NCBI RefSeq assembly: GCF_000144405.1
Contig: NC_014370.1
Location: forward strand, 811,501 to 875,500
Reading direction: 5' to 3'
DNA: 64,000 nt
From: Prevotella melaninogenica ATCC 25845
GTDB lineage: Bacteria; Bacteroidota; Bacteroidia; Bacteroidales; Bacteroidaceae
Below are positions 52,672 through 61,077 of this stretch, in pieces (the first letter of the stretch is position 1; every line of letters starts with the position of its first letter). Both the position numbers and the translations under genes were made by a program. A model generated the notes under the pieces. It searched no databases. It was not told where the DNA came from and saw only the letters and a list, made by a program, of their open reading frames with translations.

Positions 52672-54108
52672 ATGTATAGTGATTTCTTTAAGATGATTCC
52701 AGAGGCAAGTCTTATTGCCATCCTGATTGTTTTGTTCGTTACTGACTTTGTAACGGCAAAGACTGAAGAACGCAAGTGGTTCAATCCGCTGGCTTCTGTA
52801 CTCTTGCTTCTGAACACCTTCGTGTGTCTTTATCCTATGGGCACACAGAGTTTGTTCGGTGGTATGTATGAAACAACACCTGCTGTTGATGTGATGAAGG
52901 CAATCCTCTCTATGGGTACCTTTATTGTTGTTGTTCAGAGTCGTGTTTGGGCTGCAAAGAGTGGTAAAGAAGCTGAGTTCTATATGCTCATTGTTTCAAC
53001 ACTGCTTGGTATGTTCACCATGATGAGTGCAGGCAACTTCTTGATGTTCTTCCTCGGTCTTGAAATGGCATCTGTGCCTTTGGCATGTACTGTTGCCTTC
53101 GATATGTATCGCAAGAACTCTGCAGAGGGTGCAGCTAAGTTTATCTTGACAGCAACCTTCTCAAGCGGTGTAATGCTCTATGGTATCAGCTTCCTCTATG
53201 GTCAGTTTGGTACTCTCTACTTCGCTGATATCGCTACAAAGATGCAGGCAACCCCATTGGTAATCATGGGTCTTGTGTTCTTTTTCAGTGGTCTTGGCTT
53301 CAAGATTTCTCTTGTTCCATTCCACTTCTGGACAGCTGATACCTATCAAGGTGCACCAACAACTGTTACTGGTTATTTGAGCGTAATCTCAAAGGGTGCT
53401 GCAGCCTTCACATTGTTGAGTATTCTCTTCCATGTCTTTGATGGCATGATGGAGTATTGGCACGTGTTGCTGATGATTGTAGTTGTTCTTTCAATTACTA
53501 TTGCCAACCTCTTTGCCGTACGTCAGAGTGAATTGAAGCGTTTCATGGCTTTCAGTTCAATCTCTCAGGCTGGTTATATTATGTTGGCAGCTATCGGTAA
53601 TAATTGGGCAAATTCAGTTGCTGCACTTAGTTACTACGTTTTGATTTATGTTGTTGCTAACATGGCAGTCTTCACAATTATCTCTGTTGTAGAACAGAAT
53701 AATGGCGGTAAGACCAATATTGATGATTACAATGGTTTCTATCAAACCAACCCACGTCTGAGCTTCTTGATGACCTTAGCGATGTTCTCACTCGGTGGTA
53801 TTCCTCCGTTTGCAGGTATGTTCTCTAAGTTCTTCATCTTCATGTCAGGCGTTAATGGTGCTGACATCAATACTACAATGGGAGCATGGGCTTACGGAGT
53901 TGTATTCATAGCATTGCTCAACACTGTTATTTCACTCTACTACTATCTTAAGATTGTAAAGGCTATGTATATTGTTCGTACAGACAATCCATTGCCAACC
54001 TTCAAGAGTGACTGTAACACTAAGTTCGCTTTGGCTGTTTGCATGGCAGGAATTCTCCTCTTTGGTGTATGCAGCTTTGTATATGAGTGGATTGCGGCAG
54101 CAGTTTAA
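52672..54108 (+). CDS. nuoN: Complex I subunit N (antiporter-like proton pump)
   Basis: 478 residues. Core motifs are NFLMFFLGLEMASVPLACTV, KISLVPFHFWTADTYQGAPT and FSSISQAGYIMLAAIG. Last gene of the operon, followed by a terminator. With nuoA to nuoM it makes the complete membrane and quinone module of complex I. Confidence 0.97.
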   Translation: MYSDFFKMIPEASLIAILIVLFVTDFVTAKTEERKWFNPLASVLLLLNTFVCLYPMGTQSLFGGMYETTPAVDVMKAILSMGTFIVVVQSRVWAAKSGKEAEFYMLIVSTLLGMFTMMSAGNFLMFFLGLEMASVPLACTVAFDMYRKNSAEGAAKFILTATFSSGVMLYGISFLYGQFGTLYFADIATKMQATPLVIMGLVFFFSGLGFKISLVPFHFWTADTYQGAPTTVTGYLSVISKGAAAFTLLSILFHVFDGMMEYWHVLLMIVVVLSITIANLFAVRQSELKRFMAFSSISQAGYIMLAAIGNNWANSVAALSYYVLIYVVANMAVFTIISVVEQNNGGKTNIDDYNGFYQTNPRLSFLMTLAMFSLGGIPPFAGMFSKFFIFMSGVNGADINTTMGAWAYGVVFIALLNTVISLYYYLKIVKAMYIVRTDNPLPTFKSDCNTKFALAVCMAGILLFGVCSFVYEWIAAAV

Positions 54109-54137
54109 TAACCGCTGATTATTGAACAAGTAATATG

Positions 54138-54180
54138 AATCGCCCAAAGATTTCGGTAAATCTCTGGGCGATTTTCTTTT
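54138..54180 (+). terminator. Terminator of the nuo operon
   Basis: AATCGCCC (54138-54145) pairs with GGGCGATT (54166-54173), extended by AGATTT/AAATCT inside, and is followed by TTCTTTT. Confidence 0.88.
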
Positions 54181-54448
54181 GTGATGAACCCTAACAAAAA
54201 CAAATAGCAGGAGAATAAAAGCGAAACAGGAAAGCCAGTATACCTTCACTACGTGTCTAAGTATGGACAATACCAGGTAATATTAACGACTACGAAGTAC
54301 GCCAATTTTTCTTTTTTATTATTATGTTCATTGGAAAAATATTTACATATACAATCGTATTACAGGTGTAGAAAGTCTGGAAAAGCGGAGTTTCTGATGG
54401 TCTTGTAACTATCAAGTAATTAAAAGGTTACAGAGTTGTGAAAGAAGA

Positions 54449-54535
54449 GGTGCTTAATCGGACTTCAATTAAGCCTTAGTTCGCCTTCAATTAGGCACCT
54501 ATTGAACGTTAATTGGTGCTTGATTTGAACACAAT
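54449..54535. repeat. Intergenic repeat family 2, copy 3 (partly diverged)
   Basis: Starts GGTGCTTAATCGGACTTCAA, like the palindrome of copy 1 (GTGCTTAATTGGATTCCAAT), and ends with TTGGTGCTTGATTTG. The middle is diverged. The rest of 54109-54677 holds the two terminators and no gene. Confidence 0.5.
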
Positions 54536-54631
54536 AGAGGCTCACATAGTTTTTTAGATTTGAATTTATCTTTACAAGTAGTATTCCTACAACTCATTTT
54601 ACTCAGATAAGCATAGAATAGTTAAATGAAA

Positions 54632-54677
54632 AAAGAGCACAGTAGGATTGGAAAATCTGCTGTGCTCTTTGTCTTTT
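54632..54677 (-). terminator. Terminator of the lipoprotein/TM-protein pair
   Basis: AAAGAGCACAG (54632-54642) pairs with CTGTGCTCTTT (54660-54670). The minus strand ends the stem in TTTTTT (AAAAAA-side near 54629-54634), and the plus strand also has TCTTTTTT after it, so it could work both ways. Confidence 0.8.
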
Positions 54678-54887
54678 TTAGATATTCTTTATGAATTCTA
54701 TCACATCTTGTATGGCTTTTTGCTTCCAAAGAATATAAGCAAAACCGCCAACTGATATAATAGAGAGGGTAATGTTGATAAGACGAGATTTGAAATCCAT
54801 TTCTTTCCAGTTCTTAAATAACCCCCACACGCTCTTGACAGTTATATAAACTAAAACGGCACAAAGTGCAAATGCTAATATTATCAT
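54678..54887 (-). CDS. Small two-helix membrane protein
   Basis: 69 residues. Two hydrophobic segments (IILAFALCAVLVYITVKSVWGLF and LINITLSIISVGGFAYILW) are separated by a short charged loop (KNWKEMDFKSR). It lies 17 bases after the lipoprotein gene on the same strand and shares its terminator, so the two probably form one unit. No recognised family; a membrane partner of the lipoprotein is a guess from position. Confidence 0.65.
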   Translation of the reverse strand: MIILAFALCAVLVYITVKSVWGLFKNWKEMDFKSRLINITLSIISVGGFAYILWKQKAIQDVIEFIKNI

Positions 54888-54904
54888 ATTATTTCTTAGT
54901 TCTT

Positions 54905-55858
54905 TTACTGTTTTCTTTTCGTTACTGCTTGCTGCTTTTCTAATTCACGCAATTTTTCTTCAATCATATTCTTCTCCATACGTTTTTGCATTTCGGGAGA
55001 AGCATAAAAAGAACAGTCTGTATTACTGTGCCTGTAAATACACCATCCAAATTCTGCTACAGCTATTCCTACACCGACTGGACCTAAAGCTCTCTTAGCA
55101 ACAGTCGTAAAAATTTTTTTAATAATAACTTTTGACCACTTGGCTTTTGCAAATGCAACTGCATTTGTAAATATGTCTGCTCCTATGGCTTCTAAAGTAC
55201 AGTCAAAAATAATCTTTAGATTACTTTGTTTAGCAAAATTGTCTTTGGCATAACATGGTGTTGCTAAGAAATTAAATGTTTGTCTTTCATTCTTTGAAAC
55301 TTTTAACTCTGCACATTGAATGTCTTGACTACCTAAAATCATTGCAACAAGAATAACATCCTCGTCGCTTGCTCCTGTCTCTGCTATTATTTGATTAAGC
55401 TCTTCTTCTGTTATATCTTGCTCCAGCAAGTATCCCCTACTTACGCCCAACATAGGATTTAAAACATTTTTGATTTCTACAGTTGAAACAATAATATCAT
55501 TTTCTCCACTTTGCATGTTTGGTACTATGGAAAAATCTGCAGCAGTTATTCTATGAAAATCTGATACATCCTGTACCGTTCGTACGTATTTAAGTAATTT
55601 TTTCTGTATCTCTGTTGCATCTTCAGGGAAATCAGCATGTAATGTTACATAATTACTCGTATTAATGGAGTCTTTGGCATTGCTTGCTCTGGTTTTTCCT
55701 GTTGGAATGAGTTGAGTTGATGCAATGGCAGGGACATTGAGAGTCAGTGCCTTAAAAAAGTTTCTGGTTTCGTCCTTTACTACTTCACCTCCTTGGTTTG
55801 ATTCGATGTTTGTACATCCTATTAAAGCTATCACTAAAATGATACAGTATAGAATCAT
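54905..55858 (-). CDS. Hypothetical lipoprotein with repeat-controlled start
   Basis: 317 residues as read from ATG 55858. A hydrophobic signal (ILYCIILVIALIGC) has a lipobox Cys but almost no basic n-region. The upstream ATGs at 55892 and 55883 would add MKQMDKQTNK, a proper n-region, but they are out of frame by one base. A (CAAA)5 repeat sits between the two start sites. The mature part is alpha/beta with an acidic start and a late hydrophobic Gly-rich segment (RALGPVGVGIAVAEFGWCIY), then a Lys/Glu coiled end. Family unknown. Confidence 0.7.
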   Translation of the reverse strand: MILYCIILVIALIGCTNIESNQGGEVVKDETRNFFKALTLNVPAIASTQLIPTGKTRASNAKDSINTSNYVTLHADFPEDATEIQKKLLKYVRTVQDVSDFHRITAADFSIVPNMQSGENDIIVSTVEIKNVLNPMLGVSRGYLLEQDITEEELNQIIAETGASDEDVILVAMILGSQDIQCAELKVSKNERQTFNFLATPCYAKDNFAKQSNLKIIFDCTLEAIGADIFTNAVAFAKAKWSKVIIKKIFTTVAKRALGPVGVGIAVAEFGWCIYRHSNTDCSFYASPEMQKRMEKNMIEEKLRELEKQQAVTKRKQ

Positions 55859-55878
55859 TTTGTTTGTTTGTTTGTTTG
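55859..55878 (-). repeat. Tetranucleotide repeat (CAAA)5 at a start codon
   Basis: On the plus strand TTTG is repeated five times without error, directly 5' to the ATG at 55858 on the minus strand. Loss of one unit would join the upstream ATGs with the lipoprotein frame. The remaining gap to 56183 is AT-rich and shows no gene. Confidence 0.85.
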
Positions 55879-56183
55879 TCCATTTGTTTCATTTTCTTTG
55901 GTTTTTAGTTGATTAAATTATGAGATAATCGATTATCTGCTGCAAAGATAAATAAAAATAACATTCATGTCAAGTGTATTGATAATAAATTTGCTATCTT
56001 TATCAAATCTATACTATGAAGAAAGTTAAGTGTCGATTTTTGTTCTATTTTCATATTGTATTAGTACTATAAATTTGATAATAGGTTTTGCTTTTATAGA
56101 CATTGTGTTTACAACTCATAGTATCACCATATAATAAGGTATAAAGCTGAGATTTTTAGGAATAAGAATATCTGTTAAAACAT

Positions 56184-56219
56184 AAAGACAGACTCTACAA
56201 AATCAGAGAGTCTGCCTTT
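56184..56219 (-). terminator. Terminator of the SSB-like gene
   Basis: AAAGACAGACTCT (56184-56196) pairs with AGAGTCTGCCTTT (56207-56219) with one G-T type mismatch. The minus strand continues ATGTTTTAAC. Confidence 0.75.
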
Positions 56220-56247
56220 ATCTATATCGGAAAATAGTGTAATTCTA

Positions 56248-56649
56248 TTAGAATGGTAAGTCATCTGTAGAATTTTCCTCTGGCTGTGCAGGAGGGAATG
56301 GGGTAGCCTGTGGGGCAGCAGGAGCTGGCTGAGGAGTGACTGGAGCTGCAGCAACAGGCGCACCAGCCATAGCAGCTGTAGCGTCTACACGCTGAACGTT
56401 CCATGCACGAATATTGTTAAACCAACGGCCGTTGTACTCGTGTGCATCAATGTCAAAACTTACATTGAGCTCATCACCAGCCTTAATAGCGAACTGCTCA
56501 ATTCTATCAGCACCAAAAACATTGAAAACCATCTTCTTTGGGTACTGGTCGTGTGTCTCAATCACATACTCTTGTGACTTCCATGGGCCTCGAGCTGAAG
56601 TTCCTTCACGTGCAGGAAGGACAGCAATTACTTTTCCTTGTAAATCCAT
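56248..56649 (-). CDS. DUF3127 OB-fold protein with SSB-like tail
   Basis: 133 residues. The first 90 residues are a small OB-fold-like beta barrel (MDLQGKVIAVLPAREGTS ... YVIETHDQYPKKMVFNVFG), which I place in DUF3127. A Pro/Ala-rich linker follows, and the end is the acidic DDLPF, which copies the protein-interaction tip of bacterial SSB (DDDIPF). It probably binds single-stranded DNA or RNA and recruits SSB partners. It has its own terminator and is divergent from dnaN. Confidence 0.82.
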   Translation of the reverse strand: MDLQGKVIAVLPAREGTSARGPWKSQEYVIETHDQYPKKMVFNVFGADRIEQFAIKAGDELNVSFDIDAHEYNGRWFNNIRAWNVQRVDATAAMAGAPVAAAPVTPQPAPAAPQATPFPPAQPEENSTDDLPF

Positions 56650-56739
56650 TTATCTTACTTGTTTTGGTTATTTTAATACTTTATTCTGTTTGCGAAATTA
56701 CTAAAATAGTTCTAAAAAGCGAAACTTTTATACTTAATT

Positions 56740-56771
56740 TTTGTTTTTCACGTCCCTTTTTTGTATTTTTG
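56740..56771 (+). promoter_or_regulatory. dnaN promoter
   Basis: TTTG (56740-56743) and TATTTTTG (56764-56771) are separated by 20 bases. The dnaN ATG is at 56862. Confidence 0.65.
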
Positions 56772-56775
56772 TACG

Positions 56776-56862
56776 ATGAAGTTGAAAGATGGTAATGGAC
56801 TTGTTTCAGCCGTCTGGATATATAATAAGTGTAACAGAATATTAACTAAAATAAGATACTAA
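56776..56862 (+). CDS. Possible 28-codon leader ORF before dnaN
   Basis: ATG at 56776 opens a frame of 28 codons whose stop TAA (56860-56862) shares its last A with the dnaN ATG (TAATG), an arrangement that permits coupled re-initiation. The peptide has no recognised features. The ATG lies very close to the expected transcription start, so translation is doubtful; it may be chance. Confidence 0.25.
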   Translation: MKLKDGNGLVSAVWIYNKCNRILTKIRY

Positions 56863-57986
56863 TGAGATTTAACCTTTCAAGCACTGCATTGAGCAGCCGG
56901 TTGTTGACTCTCTCTCGAGTAATTAATAGTAAGAATTCTCTTCCTATCTTGGATTGCTTCTTGTTTGAAGTTCATGATGGTCAACTTATAATTACTGCTT
57001 CAGATAGTGAGAATGTCATGCGCGGAACATTGAATCTTGAGAGTTGTGAAGGCGAGGGCAATTTTGCAGTGAACAATCATACAATTCTTGATGCTGTGAA
57101 AGAACTCCCAGAGCAACCATTGACATTGGATGTTAATCTGGATGAAATGAAGATTTATGTTACCTATCAGAATGGTTCTTATAACTTCCCGATTCTTGGT
57201 GCAGATGAGTATCCAAAGGCGCAGTCTGTATCAGATAATGCAACGACAATTACGCTTCAAGCTGAGAAGTTATCAGATAGTCTGACACGTTCACTCTTTG
57301 CAACAGCACAGGACGAGCTCCGCCCAGTGATGAATGGTGTTTATTTCGATTTGAAGGAAGATGGGTTGGCAATAGTTGCCAGCGATGGTCATAAGCTTGT
57401 AAGAAACAAGATCTTCTCTATTAAGAGTGATTCTCCTGCATCATTTGTCCTTCCTAAGAAGCCAGCTTCGTTGTTGAAGAATGTTCTTTCAAAGGATGGT
57501 GGCGATGTTATCATTCGTTTCGATGAGCGTTCTGCAGAGATTTCTTTTGCTGAAGGCAACCTCGCATGTCGTTTGATTGAAGGTAAATATCCTAATTATA
57601 ACAGTGTAATCCCACAGGATAATCCTAATCAGGTTACGATTGATCGTAAGTCATTGATTGGTGCTTTGCGTCGTGTATTACCTTTTGCAAGTGATTCTTC
57701 ACAGTTGATTCGTTTCCATGTATCAGTAGGTTTGTTAGAGTTGAATGCAGAAGATATCGATTTTGCAACAAGTGCTAAGGAGAGTGTTACTTGTGAGTAT
57801 GGTGGCAATCCTATGAGCATTGGCTTCAAGGGCTCAAGCATGCTTGACATATTGAACAACCTTGAGAGTGATGATGTTGTCATTCAGTTGGCTGATCCAT
57901 CACGTGCTGGTGTAATCGTGCCAGGTACTCAGCCAGAGAATGAGGATATTCTCATGCTGATTATGCCGATGTTGTTGAACGATTAA
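56862..57986 (+). CDS. dnaN: DNA polymerase III sliding clamp (beta subunit)
   Basis: 374 residues. Three homologous clamp domains; typical parts are FNLSSTALSSRLLTLSRVI at the start, a central GVYFDLKEDGLAIVASDGHKL and a C-terminal LIMPMLLND. The ring tethers the polymerase and is a hub for partners. It is first in the dnaN-exonuclease-coaBC-DUF4835-recN row. No dnaA or dnaA-box cluster is seen beside it. Confidence 0.97.
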   Translation: MRFNLSSTALSSRLLTLSRVINSKNSLPILDCFLFEVHDGQLIITASDSENVMRGTLNLESCEGEGNFAVNNHTILDAVKELPEQPLTLDVNLDEMKIYVTYQNGSYNFPILGADEYPKAQSVSDNATTITLQAEKLSDSLTRSLFATAQDELRPVMNGVYFDLKEDGLAIVASDGHKLVRNKIFSIKSDSPASFVLPKKPASLLKNVLSKDGGDVIIRFDERSAEISFAEGNLACRLIEGKYPNYNSVIPQDNPNQVTIDRKSLIGALRRVLPFASDSSQLIRFHVSVGLLELNAEDIDFATSAKESVTCEYGGNPMSIGFKGSSMLDILNNLESDDVVIQLADPSRAGVIVPGTQPENEDILMLIMPMLLND

Positions 57987-58081
57987 GAAACAAGTGAGAT
58001 AGATTTTATCGGGAGGATGGCTGTGTATCTTCTATATAGCCATTCTCCTTTATGATTATATATAGGGTTATACACAGACGT

Positions 58082-58936
58082 ATGAAACTGAATTTGACAA
58101 AGCCTTTGATAGTTTTCGACTTAGAAACGACAGGGCTTGACCTTGTAAACGACCGTATTATCCAGATTTCTTTTATCAAGGTTCATCCTGATGGAAAGGA
58201 AGAAAGAGAAAATATATTTATTAATCCTGAAAAGCCAATACCTGCAGAAGTAACGCTATTGACCGGTATTTCTGATGCTGATGTGGCTGATGCGCCAACC
58301 TTCAAGCAGAAGGCTAAGGATTTATCAGATAAGTTTGCTGGTTGTGACTTTGCTGGATATAATTCTAATCGTTTTGATGTGCCAATGTTGGCAGAAGAGT
58401 TTCTGCGTGCAGGTGTTGACTTTGATTTCTCAAAGTGTCGTCTGATTGATGCACAGAATATCTATCATAAGATGGAGCGTCGTAATCTTGCTGCTGCCTA
58501 TAAGTTCTACTGTGGTAGGAAGATGGAGGACGACTTTGAAGCACATAAGGCGGATCAGGATACTGAAGCTACATGGTGTGTGCTACAGGGTGAACTTGAT
58601 ATGTATGCTCCCGGCAATCAGGAAGAAGAGGATCGTGTGTTGAATAACGACATGGATGAACTTGCAGAGTTCTCTCGTATGAATGACTTTGTAGACTTCG
58701 CTGGTCGTATAATATGGTGTGACATGACTGATAAGGATGGTAACCAATTGTTGGATGCTACAGGAAAGCCACGCCGTCATGAAGTATTCAACTTTGGTAA
58801 GTATAAAGGTTGGGATGTAGCAGAGGTTCTGCGTAAAGATCCAGGTTATTACAGTTGGATGCTTGCAAGTGATTTTACTTATAATACAAAGCAGGTCTTG
58901 ACACGTATTCGCCTGAGAGAGTTTAATAATAAGTAA
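58082..58936 (+). CDS. DnaQ-like 3'-5' exonuclease (DEDDh) with ExoX-like C-terminal module
   Basis: About 284 residues from ATG 58082 (MKLNLTKPLIVFDLETTG). Exo I is FDLETTG, Exo II lies at GYNSNRFDVPML, and Exo III His/Asp is in EAHKADQDTEATW. The C-terminal FNFGKYKGWDVAEVLRKDPGYYSWML resembles the small tail of exodeoxyribonuclease X. It may proofread or trim DNA ends; proofreading epsilon of PolIII is an alternative. It follows dnaN in the same direction. Confidence 0.88.
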   Translation: MKLNLTKPLIVFDLETTGLDLVNDRIIQISFIKVHPDGKEERENIFINPEKPIPAEVTLLTGISDADVADAPTFKQKAKDLSDKFAGCDFAGYNSNRFDVPMLAEEFLRAGVDFDFSKCRLIDAQNIYHKMERRNLAAAYKFYCGRKMEDDFEAHKADQDTEATWCVLQGELDMYAPGNQEEEDRVLNNDMDELAEFSRMNDFVDFAGRIIWCDMTDKDGNQLLDATGKPRRHEVFNFGKYKGWDVAEVLRKDPGYYSWMLASDFTYNTKQVLTRIRLREFNNK

Positions 58937-58940
58937 GGTA

Positions 58941-60152
58941 ATGCTGAAAGGAAAGAAAATAGTTTTAGGTATAACAGGCTCTATTGCAGCATATAAGAGT
59001 TGTCTTATTATTCGTGAGCTGATAAAGAGTGGGGCAGAAGTGCAGGTGGTTATTACGCCTGCTGGTAAGGAGTTTATTACTCCTATAACACTGTCCGCAT
59101 TAACACATAAACCAGTTGTAAGTGAGTTTTTCTCACAGAAGGATGGTACGTGGAACTCTCATGTAGACCTTGGACTATGGGCGGATGCAATGGTTATTGC
59201 TCCTTGTACAGCTGCTACGTTGGGTAAGATGGCAAATGGAGTAGCTGACAATATGCTTATTACTACTTATCTTTCAATGAAAGCACCTGTCTTCATTGCG
59301 CCTGCAATGGACTTAGATATGTATAAGCACCCATCAACGCAGAAGAATATTGAGACGTTACGTAGCTTCGGGAATCATATTATTGAGCCAGGTAGTGGTT
59401 TTCTTGCCAGTGGTCTTGAAGGGAAAGGAAGAATGGAAGAACCAGAGAATATTGTTAAGGCTTTGGCGGATTTCTTCTCTACTTCATCGGAGTCGCCATC
59501 TTATACAGAAGATTTAAAAGATAAAAAGATTCTTATAACAGCTGGTCCTACATACGAAAAGATTGACCCAGTACGTTTTATAGGAAACTATTCATCTGGT
59601 AAAATGGGGTTTGCTTTGGCAGAAGAGTGCAGTCGACGTGGTGCAAAGGTTGTGCTTGTTGCTGGTCCAGTGAGCCTTACTTGTACAGAAAGTATTCAGA
59701 GAGTCGATGTTGAAAGCTGTAAGGAGATGTATGAAGCTGCAGTAGGGGAGTTCCCTAATTGTGATGCAGCAATACTGTGTGCAGCTGTTGCAGACTTCCG
59801 TCCAGAGACGATTGCTGAGCAAAAGATTAAGCGAGTGGGTGATGAACTACTCTTAAAACTGAAGCCAACACTGGATATTGCTGCAACTATCGGCAGTATG
59901 AAAGGAGAAGGACAACGCATCGTTGCTTTTGCATTAGAAACAAATGAAGAAGAAAGCAATGCCCAAAGAAAGTTGGAAAAGAAAAATGCTGACTTCATTG
60001 TTTTGAACTCAACGAGAATTCCTGGTACGACTTTCCAAGCAGATGATAACCAAATAACGATTATCAACAAAGAAGGTAAGAAGAGTTATGCTAAGAAACC
60101 AAAGACAGAAGTGGCTCGTGATATTATTGACGAGCTTGTTTCTATTCTCTAA
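58941..60152 (+). CDS. coaBC: Bifunctional phosphopantothenoylcysteine decarboxylase/synthetase
   Basis: 403 residues. An N-terminal flavin-containing CoaC half (GKKIVLGITGSIAAYKSCLI, HVDLGLWADAMVIAPCTAATLGKMANG, PAMDLDMY) and a C-terminal CoaB half (KILITAGPTYEKIDPVRFIGNYSSGKMG). Together they make 4'-phosphopantetheine from phosphopantothenate on the way to CoA. Its last 65 bases also code for the signal peptide of the next gene in another frame. Confidence 0.96.
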   Translation: MLKGKKIVLGITGSIAAYKSCLIIRELIKSGAEVQVVITPAGKEFITPITLSALTHKPVVSEFFSQKDGTWNSHVDLGLWADAMVIAPCTAATLGKMANGVADNMLITTYLSMKAPVFIAPAMDLDMYKHPSTQKNIETLRSFGNHIIEPGSGFLASGLEGKGRMEEPENIVKALADFFSTSSESPSYTEDLKDKKILITAGPTYEKIDPVRFIGNYSSGKMGFALAEECSRRGAKVVLVAGPVSLTCTESIQRVDVESCKEMYEAAVGEFPNCDAAILCAAVADFRPETIAEQKIKRVGDELLLKLKPTLDIAATIGSMKGEGQRIVAFALETNEEESNAQRKLEKKNADFIVLNSTRIPGTTFQADDNQITIINKEGKKSYAKKPKTEVARDIIDELVSIL

Positions 60153-61014
60153 TGGAGAATTATCTGCGCAAGAGCTAAATGCAAAGGTAACCGTGAATCA
60201 TAATCAGATTCAGGGTACAGATGCTTCTGTCTTTGAGAATTTACAACAGACTTTAGAACAGTTTATTAACACACGCCAATGGACTCATTATCAGTTTCAA
60301 AGGAATGAACGTATAAACTGTAACTTTAATATTACAGTTAGCAAGTATGACCTAGGTAGCAACCTCTTTACTTGTTCTGCTTTGATTCAAGCAAACCGCC
60401 CTGTTTATAATGCTGCTTATAGTTCCACCCTCTATAATAATCAAGATGGTGACTTTAACTTCACCTTTGCTCAATTTGATCAGATTGAGTTTAATGAGGA
60501 GAATATAGATAATCAACTGACGGCTCTGATAGCTTATTATGCTTATCTTATCATAGGTTTAGATTTAGACTCTTTCTCTCCTATGGGTGGTGAAGATATC
60601 CTACAACGCTGCATGGTTTTGACAAATAATGCACAGAATCTTAACTTTACGGGATGGAAAGCTTTTGATAATTCACGCAACCGCTTTGCTATTATCAACG
60701 ATTATCTTGATGGTGCGATGAAACCTTTCCGCCAATTGCAGTACGACTATTACCGAACAGGTTTGGATGAAATGGCTAATAATGCCGAACGTGGTCGTAC
60801 AAATATCACGTCAGCCTTGGAGAATGGATTAAAGAAAGCACATGAGAATCGTCCAATAAGTATGTTACCACAAATCTGGACAGACTACAAGAAGGACGAG
60901 TTGGCTAATATATATAAAGGCAAAGGAACACAAAAAGAAAAAGAATTGGTCTACGATATTCTCTTTGGTATCAATGCCAGTCAGAATATTACATGGGATA
61001 AAATAAAACAATAG
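60088..61014 (+). CDS. DUF4835 protein, PorD-like (type IX secretion-associated)
   Basis: 308 residues. A good signal peptide (MLRNQRQKWLVILLTSLFLF ... ELSAQ) starts inside the end of coaBC, overlapping by 65 bases. The mature protein is typical of DUF4835: QELNAKVTVNHNQIQGTD, FNITVSKYD, and a central AYYAYLIIGLDLDSFSPMGG. I recall this family being annotated as the T9SS accessory protein PorD; this should be checked. It is conserved between coaBC and recN in Bacteroidetes. Confidence 0.8.
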   Translation: MLRNQRQKWLVILLTSLFLFSNGELSAQELNAKVTVNHNQIQGTDASVFENLQQTLEQFINTRQWTHYQFQRNERINCNFNITVSKYDLGSNLFTCSALIQANRPVYNAAYSSTLYNNQDGDFNFTFAQFDQIEFNEENIDNQLTALIAYYAYLIIGLDLDSFSPMGGEDILQRCMVLTNNAQNLNFTGWKAFDNSRNRFAIINDYLDGAMKPFRQLQYDYYRTGLDEMANNAERGRTNITSALENGLKKAHENRPISMLPQIWTDYKKDELANIYKGKGTQKEKELVYDILFGINASQNITWDKIKQ

Positions 61015-61077
61015 TAATCTCATTGTAGGACTCAGTTGTCCTCTGCCTTAACTTCAATTATTATAATTGACAAATAT

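Noticed and set aside
56700..57986. Chromosome origin beside dnaN
   Set aside because: No dnaA gene and no cluster of DnaA boxes was seen; in Bacteroidetes dnaN is often distant from oriC.
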